Assembly (NCBI RefSeq): GCF_001044235.1
Contig: NZ_JYNL01000020.1
Span: forward strand, 551,111-615,110
Direction: 5' to 3'
Length of the DNA: 64,000 nt
Source: Mycolicibacterium chlorophenolicum
Lineage (GTDB): Bacteria > Actinomycetota > Actinomycetes > Mycobacteriales > Mycobacteriaceae
A program made the translations under genes and the position numbers. Under the pieces are notes generated by a model. The model saw only the letters and a program-made list of their open reading frames with translations. It was not told where the DNA came from and did no database searches. Numbering within the stretch: position 1 is the first letter of the stretch; each line of letters starts with the position of its first letter. Below are positions 1 through 8,507 of the stretch, in pieces.

Positions 1-114
1 GCTTTCGCGGTCGAAGATCGTGACGTCGTCAAAGCCCGCCTTGCGCAGGAAGATTCCGAGCGCCAGTCCGCCCGGGCCGGCGCCGATGATCCCCACCGAG
101 GGCGATGTCGTCAT
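1..114 (-). CDS. FAD-dependent monooxygenase, N-terminal fragment (cut by window edge)
   Basis: Only the first 38 codons lie in the window. They begin MTTSPSVGIIGAGPGGLALG and contain the Rossmann dinucleotide fingerprint GxGxxG (GAGPGG), followed by the acidic end of the second strand (VTIFDRE). That pattern is typical of flavin-containing or Baeyer-Villiger-type monooxygenases and related flavoproteins; the fragment is too short to separate these. It is the last visible gene of the leftward operon and starts 7 nt after the SDR stop codon, so it is probably co-transcribed with the P450, alcohol dehydrogenase, aldolase and SDR. A role in oxygenating or oxidising the same substrate is inference from position. 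Confidence 0.7.
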   Translation of the reverse strand, partial: MTTSPSVGIIGAGPGGLALGIFLRKAGFDDVTIFDRES

Positions 115-121
115 GACCGCC

Positions 122-823
122 TCATCCGATCGTCAGGGATTGCCCACCGTCGACGATGAGCTCCGATCCGGTGATGAACGACGCGTGCTCCGACGCCAGG
201 AACGCCACCGCGTCGGCGATCTCGACGGGCCTGCCGATGCGGCCCAGCAGCGCGTGCGCGGCCAACCGGGACTGTGTGTCCGCGTCGAGCATCGGTGTCT
301 CGACCGGCCCGGGGAAGACGGCGTTCACCCGGATCCCGTCGGGCGCCAACTCCACGGCGGCGACCTGCGTCAGCCCCCTCAGTGCCCATTTCGACGACCC
401 GTAGGCCGCGTGGTTCGGGAACGGCCTGATCGCGCCGGTGCTGCACGTGTTGACCACGGAGGCACCCGCGGCGTCCCGCAGATGCGGCAGCGCGGCGCGG
501 ATGCCCAGGAACGGCCCGAGACAATTCACCCGCCAGCTGCCCTCGAATCCGTCGGCCGTCTCGTCGGCGAGCGGACGGCGATGCAGCACACCGGCATTGT
601 TGACCAGCGTGGTGAGTCCGCCGAACTCTCCGACTGTGGCCGCGACCGCCGCCGCCCACTGATCGCCCGACGTCACGTCGAGGTGCAGGGCGAGGGCACG
701 GTCGTGGCGCACGTCGATCGTGCGTACGTCGCACGCGGCGACGTGGTAGCCGTCGTCGAGAAGCCGCGCCGTGATCGCTGCGCCCTGCCCGCGTGCGGCA
801 CCGGTGACGAGTGCGACGGGCAT
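122..823 (-). CDS. SDR family NAD(P)-dependent oxidoreductase
   Basis: A 233-aa classical short-chain dehydrogenase/reductase. The cofactor motif TGxxxGxG is at residues 7-14, the NNAG stabilising motif at 75-78, and the catalytic Ser128, Tyr141 and Lys145 (YxxxK) are all present. Length is normal for the family. It should interconvert an alcohol and a ketone in the cytosol; the substrate is unknown. Its ATG overlaps the stop of the upstream aldolase by one base (TGATG), so the two are translationally coupled. A longer open frame runs upstream of this start but is only the shadow of the aldolase gene; the overlap and the family's N-terminus decide the start. Confidence 0.9.
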   Translation of the reverse strand: MPVALVTGAARGQGAAITARLLDDGYHVAACDVRTIDVRHDRALALHLDVTSGDQWAAAVAATVGEFGGLTTLVNNAGVLHRRPLADETADGFEGSWRVNCLGPFLGIRAALPHLRDAAGASVVNTCSTGAIRPFPNHAAYGSSKWALRGLTQVAAVELAPDGIRVNAVFPGPVETPMLDADTQSRLAAHALLGRIGRPVEIADAVAFLASEHASFITGSELIVDGGQSLTIG

Positions 824-1578
824 CACGGGGTCCCGGTGGCCTCGGCGAGGTGCGCCGCGGCGCCGCGGCTCAGCGCCTGCGTTTCGGAAGCGAGTGTGAT
901 CATCCGAAAGCCTTTGTGCGCCAAAACTCTCCCCTGATCGCCGCTGCCGGCATGGATTCCCGCGACCAGACCCGCTGCCGCTGCCGCGCGCCGGATCGCG
1001 GCGACGGCGTCCGTGACCTCCGGTTGCGTCCAGGCGCGCGCCGGGTGGTGGCCCATCGAGATCGCGAGATCCGCAGGGCCGACGTAGATCCCGGTCAGGC
1101 CCGGCACCGCGCATATCTCGTCGGCCGCGGCGAGACCGCGGGCCGTCTCGATCATCGCGAACACCGACACGCGCGACTGCAGGACATCCGGATCGACCCC
1201 GAGGTCGGCTCGCAACGGACCGTAGCTGCGGATCCCGTCCGGGGCGTAGCGCGTCGCGGCCACCGCCTGCCCGGCCTGCTCGGCCGTCTCGACCATCGCG
1301 ATCACCACACCGTCGGCGCCCGCGTCGAGCACCCGGCCGATGGGGGCGGCGTCGGCGCCGGGTAGGCGCACCACCGTCGCGACAGCCGTGTGCTGCAGGC
1401 GACGCAGCATCACCGCGACGTCGACGTCGCTGAGATAGCCGTGCTGGACGTCGAAACCCACATAGTCGTATCCGGCGCAGGCGAACGCCTCCGGGCCCAG
1501 CGCGGTGGGCCCGGTGATCCAGCCACCCCACACCTGGGGCTTGGTGGCCAGCGCCTGCTGCAGTCTGCTCGCCGTCAC
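823..1578 (-). CDS. HpcH/HpaI-type aldolase (class II, metal-dependent)
   Basis: A 251-aa TIM-barrel aldolase/citrate-lyase family protein. The family's catalytic His lies in VGFDVQHGYL (His46), and the metal ligands fit Glu144 (AMIETARG) and Asp170 (YVGPADLAISMG). Family members cleave 2-keto-4-hydroxy acids to pyruvate plus an aldehyde, or act on related CoA esters. The GTG start at 1578 forms a GTGA overlap with the alcohol dehydrogenase stop. Between an ADH and an SDR, a C-C cleavage step late in a degradation pathway is plausible, but the actual substrate is not visible. Good identification of family, weak on reaction. Confidence 0.88.
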   Translation of the reverse strand: MTASRLQQALATKPQVWGGWITGPTALGPEAFACAGYDYVGFDVQHGYLSDVDVAVMLRRLQHTAVATVVRLPGADAAPIGRVLDAGADGVVIAMVETAEQAGQAVAATRYAPDGIRSYGPLRADLGVDPDVLQSRVSVFAMIETARGLAAADEICAVPGLTGIYVGPADLAISMGHHPARAWTQPEVTDAVAAIRRAAAAAGLVAGIHAGSGDQGRVLAHKGFRMITLASETQALSRGAAAHLAEATGTP

Positions 1579-2543
1579 GCCACGATCGCGATCTTGATGC
1601 GCCCGGGCACGGGTCTGCTCGCCACCTCGAAAGCCTCCTGTACATCGCCGATTCCGAAGGTGTGGGTCAGATAGCGGTCCAGCAGGCCGGGATGCTCGCG
1701 GGCGAAGGAGTCGGCGCGGTGCAGGACACGGCGGCGCTCCAGGGTCACTCCGGCCTTGAGGGTCAGGTTGTTCCGGAGCATGGTGCGCATGCTGATCGGA
1801 TAGGCGTCGTCGTCGGGCACACCGAAGTAGAACACCGTCCCCCCGGACGCCGCCGCCTCCACGGCGTGGGACAGCGTCGCCACCTGATGCCCGACCGCCT
1901 CGATCACGATGTCCGGCCTGGCCTCCGGGCGCAGATGCCGCACCCACCGGTCGCTGGTGGCCCTGACGACGCTGTCGACCCCGAACGACGGCCCGACGTC
2001 GTCGCGATCCAGCGGATCGACGCCGGTGACGTGCGCTGCCCCTTCGGTTTTCGCGACGTAGGAGAACAGCAGGCCGATGGAGCCCTGGCCCAGCACCGCC
2101 ACTCGGCGGCCGGTCAGGTCGGGAAGCTGCTCGACGGCGTAGAGCACGCAGGCCAGCGGTTGCAGCGCCACCGCGTGCTCGGGCCGCAGCGCCGGATCGT
2201 AGGAGACCAGCCCCTCGCCGTCGGCGACGACCTGCTCCATCAGCCCGTCGAAACCCGAGGCCCACCCGACCACCCGGTCACCGGGCCGGTGCGCGGCGTG
2301 TCTGCTCGCGAGGACCTCGCCGGCGACCTCGTGAACCGGGAACCCGTCCATCTCGGCGGCATGCGCGCCGGTGTCGCCCGCCAGCCTGCCCTGCGCCCCC
2401 CGGAACGCGGGCAGGTCGCTGCCGCAGATGCCGCCGGCGAGAAAGCGCAGCAGCACCTGGCCCTCGGCCAGCGATTCCGGCGACGGTTGCGGCCGCTCGG
2501 TTCTCTCGAACCGATAGGGCGCGGTCAGGCGGTAGCACCACAT
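1575..2543 (-). CDS. Zinc-dependent alcohol dehydrogenase (MDR superfamily)
   Basis: A 322-aa medium-chain dehydrogenase. Catalytic-zinc ligands are recognisable as Cys40 (GGICGSD), His71-Glu72 (FPVHEVAGEV, in place of the usual GHE) and Cys132. The NAD-binding fingerprint is VLGQGSIG (about 150-157). The loop that carries four structural-zinc cysteines in many ADHs is missing, which explains the slightly short length. It probably oxidises an alcohol made by the neighbouring P450. The ATG lies one base after the P450 stop (TGA-C-ATG), and the gene ends in a four-base GTGA overlap with the aldolase. Confidence 0.88.
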   Translation of the reverse strand: MWCYRLTAPYRFERTERPQPSPESLAEGQVLLRFLAGGICGSDLPAFRGAQGRLAGDTGAHAAEMDGFPVHEVAGEVLASRHAAHRPGDRVVGWASGFDGLMEQVVADGEGLVSYDPALRPEHAVALQPLACVLYAVEQLPDLTGRRVAVLGQGSIGLLFSYVAKTEGAAHVTGVDPLDRDDVGPSFGVDSVVRATSDRWVRHLRPEARPDIVIEAVGHQVATLSHAVEAAASGGTVFYFGVPDDDAYPISMRTMLRNNLTLKAGVTLERRRVLHRADSFAREHPGLLDRYLTHTFGIGDVQEAFEVASRPVPGRIKIAIVA

Positions 2544-2544
2544 G

Positions 2545-3756
2545 TCAGCCGACCTCGACGGGGATGCTGTTCCAGCCCCACTGGAAGCTCGACGGTGGTC
2601 GCGACGCCCGGGCGGCATCGACGTGGAATTCGGGTACGCGCCTGAGCCATTCGGTCACCATGATGGTGATCTCGAGGCGCGCCAGATGGGAGCCGAGGCA
2701 GAAGTGCTGCCCACGGCCGAAGGCCAGCAGCCGCTCGATGGGCCTGTTCCAAACAAAGTCGTCGGGGGCCGGGTACTCCCGCTCGTCCCGGTTGGCCGAG
2801 GCGATCAGCGAGATGATCCGCTGCCCGGGCCGGATCGTGATGCCGTGCAGGGTGAACGGCCGGCGCAGCGTCCGCGCGAACCACTGCGCGGGCGCGCAAT
2901 AGCGGATCATCTCCTCCCGCGCGATCGGCACGGTGGCCGCAACGTCCTCCGTCACCGCGGCCAGCTGGTCGGGCCGGGAGCTCAACTCCCACAGGCCGTG
3001 CGCCACGATCTTGGGCACCGTCTCGGTGCCGCCGATGAAGACGCCGAGCATCTGGACGGCCGCTTCGTGGTCGGTCAGGGCGGCCCCGTCCGGCAACCGG
3101 TAGCCCAGCAGGTTGTCGGCGATGGGCACCTCGTCCCCCTCGCCCGCGCGCCGGCGCGCCACCACCGGGATCAGGTGATCCAGGTATCCGGGCCGGGCGT
3201 CGGCCACCTCGACACCGGAGCCGGGCTCGGCCAGGCTGCCGGCGTTGACGGTCGCCAGTACGTCCCCGGCGAGATCGGTGGGCAGGCCGACCAGGTCGCA
3301 CACCACCGAAGCGGCGACGATGCCGGCGTACTCGGCGGTGAGGTCGAAGTGCCCGCGCGGCAACAGGACGTCGAGCCGCTCGTTGGCCAGCTCGCGGATC
3401 CGCGTGGCGAGCGCGGCGATCTTCCTGGGCCGAAAGGGAGTGGCGGTGGCGCGCCGCACCTCGTCGTAGAGGGGCGCGTCGAAATTGGCGTGGAACGGCA
3501 ACGGATGCAGCGGCGGGTCGGGCACCGGCCCGTCGTTGTGAGCGGCGAGCACCGCGGCCGAGGGCAACGTGCCCTCCGAGGCGACGAACGTTCCGTCGTT
3601 GACCTCCAACACCTTCCAGATGTCGGCGAACCGCGACAACGCGTAGGTGTCCCACTGCTCGAGGTAGTACACCGGGTACTGCTCGCGCAGGACCCGGTAG
3701 TACGCCGGCGGGTCGGCCATCACCGCGGGGTCGAACGGGTCGTAGCGAAAGCTCAT
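2545..3756 (-). CDS. Cytochrome P450
   Basis: A 403-aa soluble bacterial P450. Visible hallmarks are the I-helix oxygen-activation motif GGTET, the K-helix ExxR in EEMIRY, and the haem-ligand loop FGRGQHFCLG with the axial Cys at about residue 353. Length is typical for class I enzymes, which need a ferredoxin and ferredoxin reductase; neither is encoded nearby, so electrons must come from elsewhere or from a gene left of the window. The ATG overlaps the stop of the upstream gene (ATGA). As the only clear monooxygenase fully inside the operon, it probably performs an early hydroxylation. CYP family cannot be assigned by eye. Confidence 0.93.
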   Translation of the reverse strand: MSFRYDPFDPAVMADPPAYYRVLREQYPVYYLEQWDTYALSRFADIWKVLEVNDGTFVASEGTLPSAAVLAAHNDGPVPDPPLHPLPFHANFDAPLYDEVRRATATPFRPRKIAALATRIRELANERLDVLLPRGHFDLTAEYAGIVAASVVCDLVGLPTDLAGDVLATVNAGSLAEPGSGVEVADARPGYLDHLIPVVARRRAGEGDEVPIADNLLGYRLPDGAALTDHEAAVQMLGVFIGGTETVPKIVAHGLWELSSRPDQLAAVTEDVAATVPIAREEMIRYCAPAQWFARTLRRPFTLHGITIRPGQRIISLIASANRDEREYPAPDDFVWNRPIERLLAFGRGQHFCLGSHLARLEITIMVTEWLRRVPEFHVDAARASRPPSSFQWGWNSIPVEVG

Positions 3757-4457
3757 CGCAGCGGCGACGGTGGCAGGGCGGCCAGGATGGAGTCCTCCCA
3801 GCCGTCACGCAGTGCGGGGGCGACGCTCATCCACGTGACGATCTCGGCGGGCGGGCTGTCCTTCCACGACGGGTAGTGGTTCTCGAAGCAGGCCCAGTCC
3901 CCGTCGAGGGCCCAGTAGTGGATGACCTCGTTGAACCGGAACGTGGTGATGAACGAGCCGAGCCAGCGCTTGCCGGTGGCCTCGGACCACGGCACATAGA
4001 GCCGTTCCAGTTCCCGGATGTAATCGTCCTGCCGGCCGGGTTTGGTCTGCATGATCTCCTGGATCACCAGGCCGGCCGTCACCTTCGCCTCGGTCAGCTG
4101 GGCCAGCGTCCTGTTGCTGCGACCGGCGTACATGATGCGGCCCTCGCCGCGGGCGCCGACGTCGCGCAGATAGCCCGCCCACGCCGCGGCCGCAGCCTCA
4201 TGGCTCCCACCGCGCGCCTGGGCCCGCCCGATGCGTGCGTAGTCGGCGAACGCGTCGAGCTCCCAGATCAGCGTCGCCTGCGGCCAGTGCCCGTTGTAGG
4301 GGGTCGTCTCCCACATCGCGAACAGTCGCGCGCCGAGTTCGGTCATCATCGGGTGGTAGAGGCCGCTGAACTGCGCGACGAACTCGTCGCTGCCCGCAGC
4401 GCCCAGATCGATCGTCTCGTGCAGGTAGAGCAGCGTGTGGCTGTGGTACTTCTTCAT
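3753..4457 (-). CDS. NIPSNAP-like / dimeric alpha-beta barrel protein, function unknown
   Basis: A 234-aa protein, first gene of the leftward operon. Two similar halves each have an antiparallel strand-helix layout, and phrases such as LYLHETIDLG and LIWELDAFADYARI recall NIPSNAP or related ferredoxin-like barrels. No signal peptide, membrane segment or catalytic motif is visible. Position suggests a partner or accessory enzyme for the P450 pathway. The start could be ATG at 4457 or a GTG two codons upstream at 4463; neither has a strong ribosome-binding site. It ends in an ATGA overlap with the P450 gene. I recognise the fold class only tentatively. Confidence 0.6.
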   Translation of the reverse strand: MKKYHSHTLLYLHETIDLGAAGSDEFVAQFSGLYHPMMTELGARLFAMWETTPYNGHWPQATLIWELDAFADYARIGRAQARGGSHEAAAAAWAGYLRDVGARGEGRIMYAGRSNRTLAQLTEAKVTAGLVIQEIMQTKPGRQDDYIRELERLYVPWSEATGKRWLGSFITTFRFNEVIHYWALDGDWACFENHYPSWKDSPPAEIVTWMSVAPALRDGWEDSILAALPPSPLR

Positions 4458-4513
4458 GGTCACGTCAGCACCCGGGGGCTGCAGGTAGTTGACAGCTGCA
4501 CTCAGCGAGCGTG

Positions 4514-4538
4514 ACACTTGTCGAGTGTTTTGTAAAGC
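4514..4538. promoter_or_regulatory. Candidate operator in divergent promoter: ACACT-n5-AGTGT palindrome next to TTTGTAAAGC
   Basis: The 99-bp gap between the NIPSNAP-like and SMP-30 genes holds an inverted repeat ACACT (4514-4518)/AGTGT (4524-4528), directly followed by TTTGTAAAGC (4529-4538). The complement of the second element, GCTTTACAAA, recurs at 7356-7365 in the other divergent promoter of this cluster. These are directly visible; that a cluster regulator such as the TetR at 8504 binds here is inference. Confidence 0.5.
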
Positions 4539-4556
4539 AGCGGAGGCTGCCGCCGA

Positions 4557-5375
4557 ATGTCGCTGACCCCGTTGGCCAACGGCTTCTGCTTCGGCGAGGG
4601 CCCACGCTGGTTCGAGGGCCTGGTGTGGTTCTCCGACATGCTCGGCGAAGCGGTGCACACCGTGACGCTCGGCGGTGAACAGAGCACGCTGCCGCTGCCG
4701 GGGCACGCACCGTCCGGCCTCGGCTTCCGCCCCGACGGAACGCTGCTGATCGTGTCCGCCGCCCGTCGGCAGATCCTCGGTTACGACGGGGAGACGGTCA
4801 CGGTCGTCGCCGACGTGTCGGCGGTGGTGCCCGCCGACCTCGGTGACATGGTGATCGACAGGCACGGCTGCGCGTACGTCGGCTCCCAGGCCCGCGAGGG
4901 CGGGGAGCTCGTGCGGATCGACCCCGACGCGCCGAGGGATCAGCGCGCCACGGTGGTCGCCGACGCCCTCGAGTTCCCCAACGGGATCGCGCTGACCGAG
5001 GACGGGACGACGCTGATCGTCGCCGAATCCACCGGACGCCGGCTGACCGCCTTCACTGTGGCTGAGGACGGAACGCTGGGCGAGCGAAGGGTTTTCGCCG
5101 AGGGCCTGGACGGACCACCGGACGGTATCTGCCTCGACGCCGAGGGCGGGGTGTGGGTGGCGTTGACGCTGGCACACCAGTTCGCCCGGATCGAGCCGCT
5201 CGGCACGGACTCCTACATCGTGACCGAGCGGATCGCCCTCGGCGACCGGGCGGCCATCGCCTGCGCGCTGGGCGGCCCCGAGGGGCAGACCTTGTTCCTG
5301 CTGTCGTCGGTGAGCGCATATCCGGAAACCCTGCGCGGAACCTCGGATTCGCGCCTCGACGCGATCACGGTCTGA
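4557..5375 (+). CDS. SMP-30/gluconolactonase/LRE family protein
   Basis: A 272-aa six-bladed beta-propeller. Divalent-metal ligands of the family can be placed at Glu14 (FGEGPRW), Asn142 (EFPNGIAL) and Asp189 (PPDGICLD). Relatives hydrolyse lactones (gluconolactone, other sugar or cyclic-ester lactones). No signal peptide, so cytosolic. The ATG at 4557 has a CGGAGG ribosome-binding site about 10 nt upstream, and the stop overlaps the next gene by one base (TGATG). Opposite the P450 operon, it could open a lactone produced by Baeyer-Villiger-type oxidation; that link is inference. Confidence 0.85.
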   Translation: MSLTPLANGFCFGEGPRWFEGLVWFSDMLGEAVHTVTLGGEQSTLPLPGHAPSGLGFRPDGTLLIVSAARRQILGYDGETVTVVADVSAVVPADLGDMVIDRHGCAYVGSQAREGGELVRIDPDAPRDQRATVVADALEFPNGIALTEDGTTLIVAESTGRRLTAFTVAEDGTLGERRVFAEGLDGPPDGICLDAEGGVWVALTLAHQFARIEPLGTDSYIVTERIALGDRAAIACALGGPEGQTLFLLSSVSAYPETLRGTSDSRLDAITV

Positions 5376-6187
5376 TGGCGGACTCGTACTTCGAGCTGCT
5401 CGACAGCGACGAGCGCGGCGAGCGCTTCCGCGCGAGCGATTTCGTCCGCGGCACCTGGACGGCGACCATCCAGCACGGTGGGCCCGTGTCGGCGCTGCTG
5501 GTGCGCGGCCTGCAGCGTTGCGAGCGCCGCGACGACACCCGGCTGAGCCGGGTGCTGATCGACCTGCTGGGGCCGGTGCCCGCCGACGGCGACCTGTGGG
5601 TGCGGGCGCGACGGGATCGCGCCGGCAGGCAGATCGAGCTGGTCAGCGCCGAGATGCTGGCGCCGGGCCCGGACGGTGCGCCGCGGCCGGTGGCCCGCGC
5701 GAGCGGATGGCGCTTCCAGACCCAGGACACCGTCGAGGTGGCCGGCGCCTCGGCACCGCCTCTGCGGCCGCGCTGCGAGGCGGTCAGCCGGGACATGCGC
5801 AAGGACTGGGACCTCAACTATCTGCACAGCGTCGACTGGCGCTGGCTCACCACGCCCCGCGGCGAGCAGCCCGGCGAGTCGTGGATCCGGCCTGAGGTCG
5901 GCCTCGTCGACGGTGAGGCGATGACGCCGCTCGAGCGTCTGTTCGCCGTCGCCGACAACGCCAACGGCATCGGCACGAAGCTCGACATCCGTCGCTGGAC
6001 GTTCCTCAACTCCGATCTCGCGGTACACGTGCATCGCGTCCCGCAGGGCGAGTGGACCGGTATCCGCGCCGAGACCAGCTACGGTCCCGACGGCATCGGT
6101 ACGACGATCGGCACCCTGTTCGACGAGCTGGGGCCGGTCGGCGCGATCCAGCAGTCGGTGCTGGTCCGGCGGCGCACGACGTCATGA
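5375..6187 (+). CDS. Acyl-CoA thioesterase-like protein (double hot-dog fold)
   Basis: A 270-aa protein resembling the actinobacterial thioesterase-like family of TesB-type double hot-dog enzymes. The N-terminal half has the central-helix context QHGGPVSALLVRGL and the C-terminal half a second hot-dog ending in the strand ETSYGPDGIGTTIGTLFDE. It would hydrolyse an acyl-CoA to acid plus CoA. It is coupled to the SMP-30 gene by TGATG and converges with the CoA transferase gene, their stop codons overlapping by 6 nt. Substrate unknown; the family call rests on overall pattern rather than a diagnostic catalytic motif. Confidence 0.7.
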   Translation: MADSYFELLDSDERGERFRASDFVRGTWTATIQHGGPVSALLVRGLQRCERRDDTRLSRVLIDLLGPVPADGDLWVRARRDRAGRQIELVSAEMLAPGPDGAPRPVARASGWRFQTQDTVEVAGASAPPLRPRCEAVSRDMRKDWDLNYLHSVDWRWLTTPRGEQPGESWIRPEVGLVDGEAMTPLERLFAVADNANGIGTKLDIRRWTFLNSDLAVHVHRVPQGEWTGIRAETSYGPDGIGTTIGTLFDELGPVGAIQQSVLVRRRTTS

Positions 6188-7348
6188 CCGGCTGAGGCGG
6201 GCGAGCACCTCCTCTGTGTGCTCACCCAGTTGCGGTGCGGTGCAGCGGATCTCGATTGGCGTGCCGTGAAAGTCCGCCGGGGTGGCCACCATCGGGACCG
6301 ACGCCCCGGGGTCATGCGCGTCGGGCACGTAGACGATGCCGCCGGCGGCGTGGAACTGGTCGTCGGCGACCACGTCCTCGAGCGTGTTGATCGGCGACCA
6401 GAACAGTTCGGGTTCCGCCGCGAAGGCGTCCGCCCACTCGTCGAGCGAGCGGGTCGCGAAGATCTCGTCGAGTGCAGCGATCAGCTCGGGTGCGTGCGCC
6501 GCGCGGTCCTGGGCGCTCGCGTAGCGCTCGTCGGTCAGCCACTCGGGCCGTCCGACCGCACGGCACAGCGGAGGCCAGTGCCGTCCGGCCTGCAGTCCGA
6601 CGATCCAGAACCGGCGTCCGTCACCGGCGGCGTAGTTGTTCATGCAGGGGTTGCCCATCGTCTCGCGTTGCCCGATCGCGATCGTGTGCCCGGTGAGCAG
6701 GAACGTGGTGAGGTCGAAGCTCACGGTGTAGGCACCCTGCCGGTACAGCGACGTGGTGACGAGTTGCCCTGCGCCCGTTCGGTTGCGCGCAACCAGGGCC
6801 GCGCACACCGCCCCCGCGAGCGTCATCCCCGCGGTGTGGTCACCCATCCCGCCGCGCTGGAAGGGCGGCGTGTCGCCGGGCCGGGTCAACAGGTGCGCCA
6901 GACCGGCGCGCGCCCAGAACGCCGCGACGTCGTAGGCCGCGCGGTCGGCGTCCGGTCCGCTCTCGCCGTATCCGGTGATCAGCCCGTAGACCAGCCGCGA
7001 ATTGCGGTGTGCGACATCCTCGAAGGCCAATCCGATCCGGCGCAGGGCGGCCGGCCGGACGTTGGTGAGGAACACGTCGGCGTCCTCGATCAGGGCGAAC
7101 GCGGCGGCCCGACCGTCGTCGGTGGTCACGTCCAGCACGACGCTGCGCTTGCCGCGGTTGTCCATCTCGAACGGGGGGCTCGACTCCTCGATGCCCATCA
7201 TCCGGCCGAAGCTGCGCGCGGGGTCGCCCGTCGGCGGCTCGATCTTCACGACGTCGGCACCCCAGTCGGCGAGGATCCCGCCCGCCGCCGGCCCGGCCAC
7301 CCACACGCCCAGTTCGACGACCCTGATGCCCTCCAGCGGACCCGCCAT
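6182..7348 (-). CDS. CaiB/BaiF family CoA transferase (class III)
   Basis: A 388-aa family III CoA transferase. It starts with the canonical GIRVVELGVWVAGP segment, then the ADVVKIEPPTGDPAR nucleotide-fold signature and NRGKRSVVLDV; the catalytic Asp is likely the one in AYDVAAFWARAG. Such enzymes move CoA between carboxylic acids by a mixed-anhydride mechanism, so here it may activate a pathway acid. It is transcribed from the divergent promoter shared with the phosphotransferase gene, where a GCTTTACAA motif sits within 10 nt of its ATG. Family identification is firm; substrate is not. Confidence 0.9.
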   Translation of the reverse strand: MAGPLEGIRVVELGVWVAGPAAGGILADWGADVVKIEPPTGDPARSFGRMMGIEESSPPFEMDNRGKRSVVLDVTTDDGRAAAFALIEDADVFLTNVRPAALRRIGLAFEDVAHRNSRLVYGLITGYGESGPDADRAAYDVAAFWARAGLAHLLTRPGDTPPFQRGGMGDHTAGMTLAGAVCAALVARNRTGAGQLVTTSLYRQGAYTVSFDLTTFLLTGHTIAIGQRETMGNPCMNNYAAGDGRRFWIVGLQAGRHWPPLCRAVGRPEWLTDERYASAQDRAAHAPELIAALDEIFATRSLDEWADAFAAEPELFWSPINTLEDVVADDQFHAAGGIVYVPDAHDPGASVPMVATPADFHGTPIEIRCTAPQLGEHTEEVLARLSRS

Positions 7349-7355
7349 GATCCTC

Positions 7356-7384
7356 GCTTTACAAATCGCGCTTGGCTTGTAAGC
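7356..7384. promoter_or_regulatory. Inverted GCTTTACAA ... TTGTAAGC motif, candidate operator
   Basis: Between the CoA transferase and phosphotransferase genes, GCTTTACAAA (7356-7365) faces GCTTGTAAGC (7375-7384): GCTTTACAA against TTGTAAGC with 12 bases between. The left element is the reverse complement of TTTGTAAAGC at 4529-4538. Position between divergent starts and recurrence argue for a regulator site; the regulator is not proven. Confidence 0.5.
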
Positions 7385-7421
7385 CTGTTGTGACTACCGG
7401 GTCCAAGCCTAGGAGGCGTGC

Positions 7422-8507
7422 GTGTCCGTCGGGGACGTACTCGTACACCTGGGCCGGGGTGCGCGTCGGATCGGCACCGACGCGGTGGCCGGCCGGTGGC
7501 GCCCGCTGCCCCGCAGCCTCGACGACGTCGACGCCGACACACTGTCCGTCCTGATGGACAGGACCGTCACCTCGGTGACGGTGATCGACGGCGACAGTGG
7601 GACCTCGTCGCGGGCCCGGCTCGCGCTGACCGGCGAGGGCGTACCGCCGTCGGTCTTCGTCAAGATGGCGGCCGAAACCGTCGCCACCCGGATGCTCGGT
7701 GAACTCGGCAACCTCGCGGACACCGAGGTGCGGTTCTACCGCGACCTGGCACCGGGGCTGACCGGCGTCCCGCGCATGTACGGCGCCCGGTTCGACTCCT
7801 GGACCGGGCGCTTCGTGCTCGTCCTCGAGGACCTCGCCGCGGTGCCGTGCGTGTTCCCGGACACGCTGCATCCGATCGACCCCGACCGCGCGGCGCTGGT
7901 CGTCGAACTGCTCGCCTCGCTGCATGCGACGTTCTGGGAGCGCCCGCCCGCGTGGTCGTACACCGCCTCCGGTGACAGCGCCGCGGCGCTGACGGGTCCG
8001 CTGCTGCGAAGGTCGGCGAGGCGGCTGGCCGGGCGTCTTCCGGTCGCGCGCGGCCGGTTCATCGACGAGAACTACCGGGCGGTCGCCGCGCTGATCGACC
8101 GTCCGCCCCACACCGTCATGCACGGCGATGCCCATCCGGGGAACCTGTACTTCCGCGACGGGCGGGCCGGCCTGCTGGACTGGCAGGCGGTGCGCCGTGG
8201 ACACCCGGGCCGGGAACTGGCCTACACCCTGGTGACCGGCATGGCCACCGAGGACCGGCGCAACGCCGAGCGCGATCTGCTCGACGTCTACCGCCGGGCA
8301 CTGGCCGCCGCGGGCGGGCCCGACCTGGATCGCGACGACCTGTGGGAGCGCTACCGCCAGGGTGCGCTCTACCCCTACGTCGCGGCGCTCATCACCGCCG
8401 GCCTGGGCGGGATGCAGGCCGAGGACGTCGCGCTGCGCGGTCTCGAGCACGCGCTGGCCGCGCTCGAGGACCTCGACACCGTCGCTGCGCTGAGGAGATC
8501 TCTGTGA
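7422..8507 (+). CDS. Aminoglycoside phosphotransferase (APH)/choline-kinase fold protein
   Basis: A 361-aa kinase-like protein. The catalytic loop MHGDAHPGNLYF (about residues 233-244) and the metal-binding LLDWQ (about 252-256) are intact, so it is probably an active phosphotransferase of the APH family. Mycobacteria carry many such genes with uncharacterised small-molecule targets, often beside acyl-CoA metabolism; antibiotic resistance is not implied. The GTG at 7422 follows an AGGAGG site by 5 nt, which decides the start. It overlaps the TetR gene by GTGA. Confidence 0.82.
   Translation: MSVGDVLVHLGRGARRIGTDAVAGRWRPLPRSLDDVDADTLSVLMDRTVTSVTVIDGDSGTSSRARLALTGEGVPPSVFVKMAAETVATRMLGELGNLADTEVRFYRDLAPGLTGVPRMYGARFDSWTGRFVLVLEDLAAVPCVFPDTLHPIDPDRAALVVELLASLHATFWERPPAWSYTASGDSAAALTGPLLRRSARRLAGRLPVARGRFIDENYRAVAALIDRPPHTVMHGDAHPGNLYFRDGRAGLLDWQAVRRGHPGRELAYTLVTGMATEDRRNAERDLLDVYRRALAAAGGPDLDRDDLWERYRQGALYPYVAALITAGLGGMQAEDVALRGLEHALAALEDLDTVAALRRSL

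Noticed and set aside
7422..8507. APH-fold gene as an antibiotic-resistance determinant
   Set aside because: It lies in a catabolic cluster and such proteins are numerous in mycobacteria with other substrates; nothing supports drug specificity.
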